From contig JAUWHL010000069.1 in the NCBI GenBank assembly GCA_030605895.1, positions 1 through 7,061 on the forward strand: DNA of 7,061 bases, given 5' to 3'. Numbering within the stretch: the first letter of the stretch is position 1; each line of letters begins with the position of its first letter. Below are positions 5,486-7,061 of the stretch, in pieces. The notes beneath the pieces were generated by a model. It was not told where the DNA came from and made no database searches. It saw only the letters and a list, made by a program, of their open reading frames with translations. Position numbers and translations under genes: made by a program. Origin of the DNA: Promethearchaeota archaeon. Lineage in GTDB: Archaea; Asgardarchaeota; Lokiarchaeia; Sigyniarchaeales; SOKP01.

Positions 5486-7061
5486 TTGGAGACAAAATCG
5501 TATGATTGTAGAACATGTGGGGAAGTTATAAATTTTGGTGGCGAAACACTTGCTATTTGTCAAATTTGTGGTACTGAAAATGAGCTTGTGAATCAACAAG
5601 TACTAAATGAAGAAGCAGTAAAAGAGTTGGAACATACTTTCGGTTCAAAATTAGATGAACTTGAACGTAGATTCCAAATATCTGGAGATGTTGAAGCTCG
5701 AAATTACCTTTTTAAGAGGGATCAACAACCACGGCTAGATATACATTTTGAAAGTTTGACTGAAAAATATGACGAATATTTCCGTCGTCCTATATTTCAA
5801 ATAAATATATTAAAAAAATGTAACCCCTTATTTAATACTAAAAAAGTTTTTAAAATAGAAACTAAAAAAGGATATTCTGAAGAATTTACTCATGAATTGA
5901 TCCAGTTTGGTAAAAGACAGCTTAATCATCCAATCATGGAATTTTTAGCTGCGAAAGAGGATACAAAAAATCATATTAAAATATTAAAGCACCATTCAAT
6001 TTTTCTCTCAAATCTATTTAATATTCGTGGTATGGCATTAGAAATAAGCCAAAGCTCTCTTGGTTACGTTGAGAATTTAATAAACTGTGCTATAACCAAT
6101 TGTCAAGAATTAACAAATTTATATGCAGAAGTTAGTAAACCAGATAGCATTAAATTTCAAGCGTGGGAAAAAAGATTAAAATTTAACTTAAATATTGTTA
6201 AAATTTTGCGAGCATGCATTAATGGGCAATATTCTCAAATTGAAGGAGATTTTGATAATTATATTAATTTTATTGATAAAGTAACACAAAATTATAGAGA
6301 TAAAAATAATCAAGATGAAGATCTCTATCCACTGTTTTTTATAATGATTGTGAATGAAGGATTTAACATGGATAAAAAAATATTACAATTTTTGCAAAAA
6401 ATCGTTGAATTGTTAATTAAAAATAATATTCAAATAGATTTTCTAACGTTCTTAGCTCAGCTTGAATCATTGTTTGATATTGCAAACTCTCCTTTCAACG
6501 AAGCTAAATTACCTTCAACAGAATGGGATCCTAATTGGATCAACACTGTAGAAGAACCTTTTGAAAGATTATTTCAAATATTAGATAACTTAGCTAAAAA
6601 CTTAAAAATAGCTCAAGGAAAAGAGTCTGTTTTTGTTCTAGATGTTGACAATGAACTTTTTGATGTCTGGGAGACCAATCAAATAATTGATGGGAAAAAT
6701 TTACCAATCGCACATTTTAGCATGAAAAATAGTTTCCAAATAAAACATAAAGTACCTATATATATTCCAATAGCTATAATGAGTACATATGCAATTCTTA
6801 AAACAGGTTTCATTAGAAAAGGTGGAGATGAATTTGAATCTTTTTTATTAGTTAATCCCTTTTTCAGATTTGACGAAATAGTAAATAAATATGGTTATGC
6901 GAAAGCTTTTGGATATATCGATATTGCTGAGTCGCTGAAAGAAAAAAATCCGTTGAAAAATCAGTTATCTAACTTAGAAAACCTTATTGAATCTGGTTCA
7001 AAGACTCTGTTAGAATCTTCCAGAATCGTTTTACCTATATTGGTAACTCAAAAAGAAATTG
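5486..7061 (+). CDS. Large zinc-ribbon protein, 3' end missing (runs off the right edge)
   Basis: The frame is open from TTG 5486 to the window edge, 525 complete codons without a stop. Residues 6-29 are a classic zinc ribbon: C8 and C11 in YDCRTCGE, then C25 and C28 in CQICG. A charged helix follows (about 35-75). The middle, roughly 80-375, is almost entirely helical and rich in Leu, Ile, Asn and Lys, with no catalytic motif I can see. From about 381 the character changes to a strand-rich part (SVFVLDVDNELFDVW, then VPIYIPIAIMSTYAILKTGF at 423-442), which could be a buried strand-helix or a weak membrane-contacting segment. FLLVNPFFRFDEIVNKYGYA follows. I do not recognise the family. It follows the CxxC-rich protein by 30 bases and is probably in the same operon, as a further zinc-ribbon partner of the SPFH scaffold. 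Confidence 0.82.
   Translation, partial: METKSYDCRTCGEVINFGGETLAICQICGTENELVNQQVLNEEAVKELEHTFGSKLDELERRFQISGDVEARNYLFKRDQQPRLDIHFESLTEKYDEYFRRPIFQINILKKCNPLFNTKKVFKIETKKGYSEEFTHELIQFGKRQLNHPIMEFLAAKEDTKNHIKILKHHSIFLSNLFNIRGMALEISQSSLGYVENLINCAITNCQELTNLYAEVSKPDSIKFQAWEKRLKFNLNIVKILRACINGQYSQIEGDFDNYINFIDKVTQNYRDKNNQDEDLYPLFFIMIVNEGFNMDKKILQFLQKIVELLIKNNIQIDFLTFLAQLESLFDIANSPFNEAKLPSTEWDPNWINTVEEPFERLFQILDNLAKNLKIAQGKESVFVLDVDNELFDVWETNQIIDGKNLPIAHFSMKNSFQIKHKVPIYIPIAIMSTYAILKTGFIRKGGDEFESFLLVNPFFRFDEIVNKYGYAKAFGYIDIAESLKEKNPLKNQLSNLENLIESGSKTLLESSRIVLPILVTQKEI

Overview
The window is AT-rich (roughly 70% A+T by eye) and looks archaeal, most likely from a Lokiarchaeia-type Asgard archaeon. The pointers are TATA boxes 25-35 bases upstream of genes, a mix of nearly leaderless genes and genes with Shine-Dalgarno sites, and a leucine-rich-repeat protein with a zinc ribbon of a type common in Asgard genomes. 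The lineage is an inference from style, since there is no rRNA or marker gene here.

Left part (1-1483): the 5' end of an unrecognised gene runs off the left edge on the minus strand. Divergent from it is a zinc-ribbon plus LRR gene. Its reading frame is interrupted by a single TAA exactly inside an LRR unit, and the repeats then continue in the same frame and the same 23-residue register to 1483. It is therefore one gene with a nonsense codon (or a base error, or readthrough), not two genes.

Middle (1484-2349): a 259-base intergenic stretch holds a perfect short inverted repeat and a possible gene relic on the minus strand. Then comes a small unrecognised minus-strand gene (1743-2114) with a T-rich terminator behind it, and a divergent promoter region with two TTTATATA boxes.

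Right part (2350-7061): a four-gene plus-strand cluster that continues beyond the window. In order it encodes (a) a small helical protein whose true start appears to be a non-canonical ATT at 2350 and which then carries a basic amphipathic N-terminal helix; (b) a YdjI-type SPFH/band 7 protein with an unusual N-terminal extension and a SHOCT-like coiled C-terminus; (c) a protein with four CxxC pairs flanking a helical, TPR-like core; (d) a large protein with an N-terminal CxxC/CxxC zinc ribbon, truncated by the window edge. An SPFH scaffold next to zinc-ribbon partners recalls the Bacillus ydjFGHI type of membrane-associated cluster. I infer a membrane-surface scaffold system with zinc-ribbon adaptors; nothing in the sequence proves its function.
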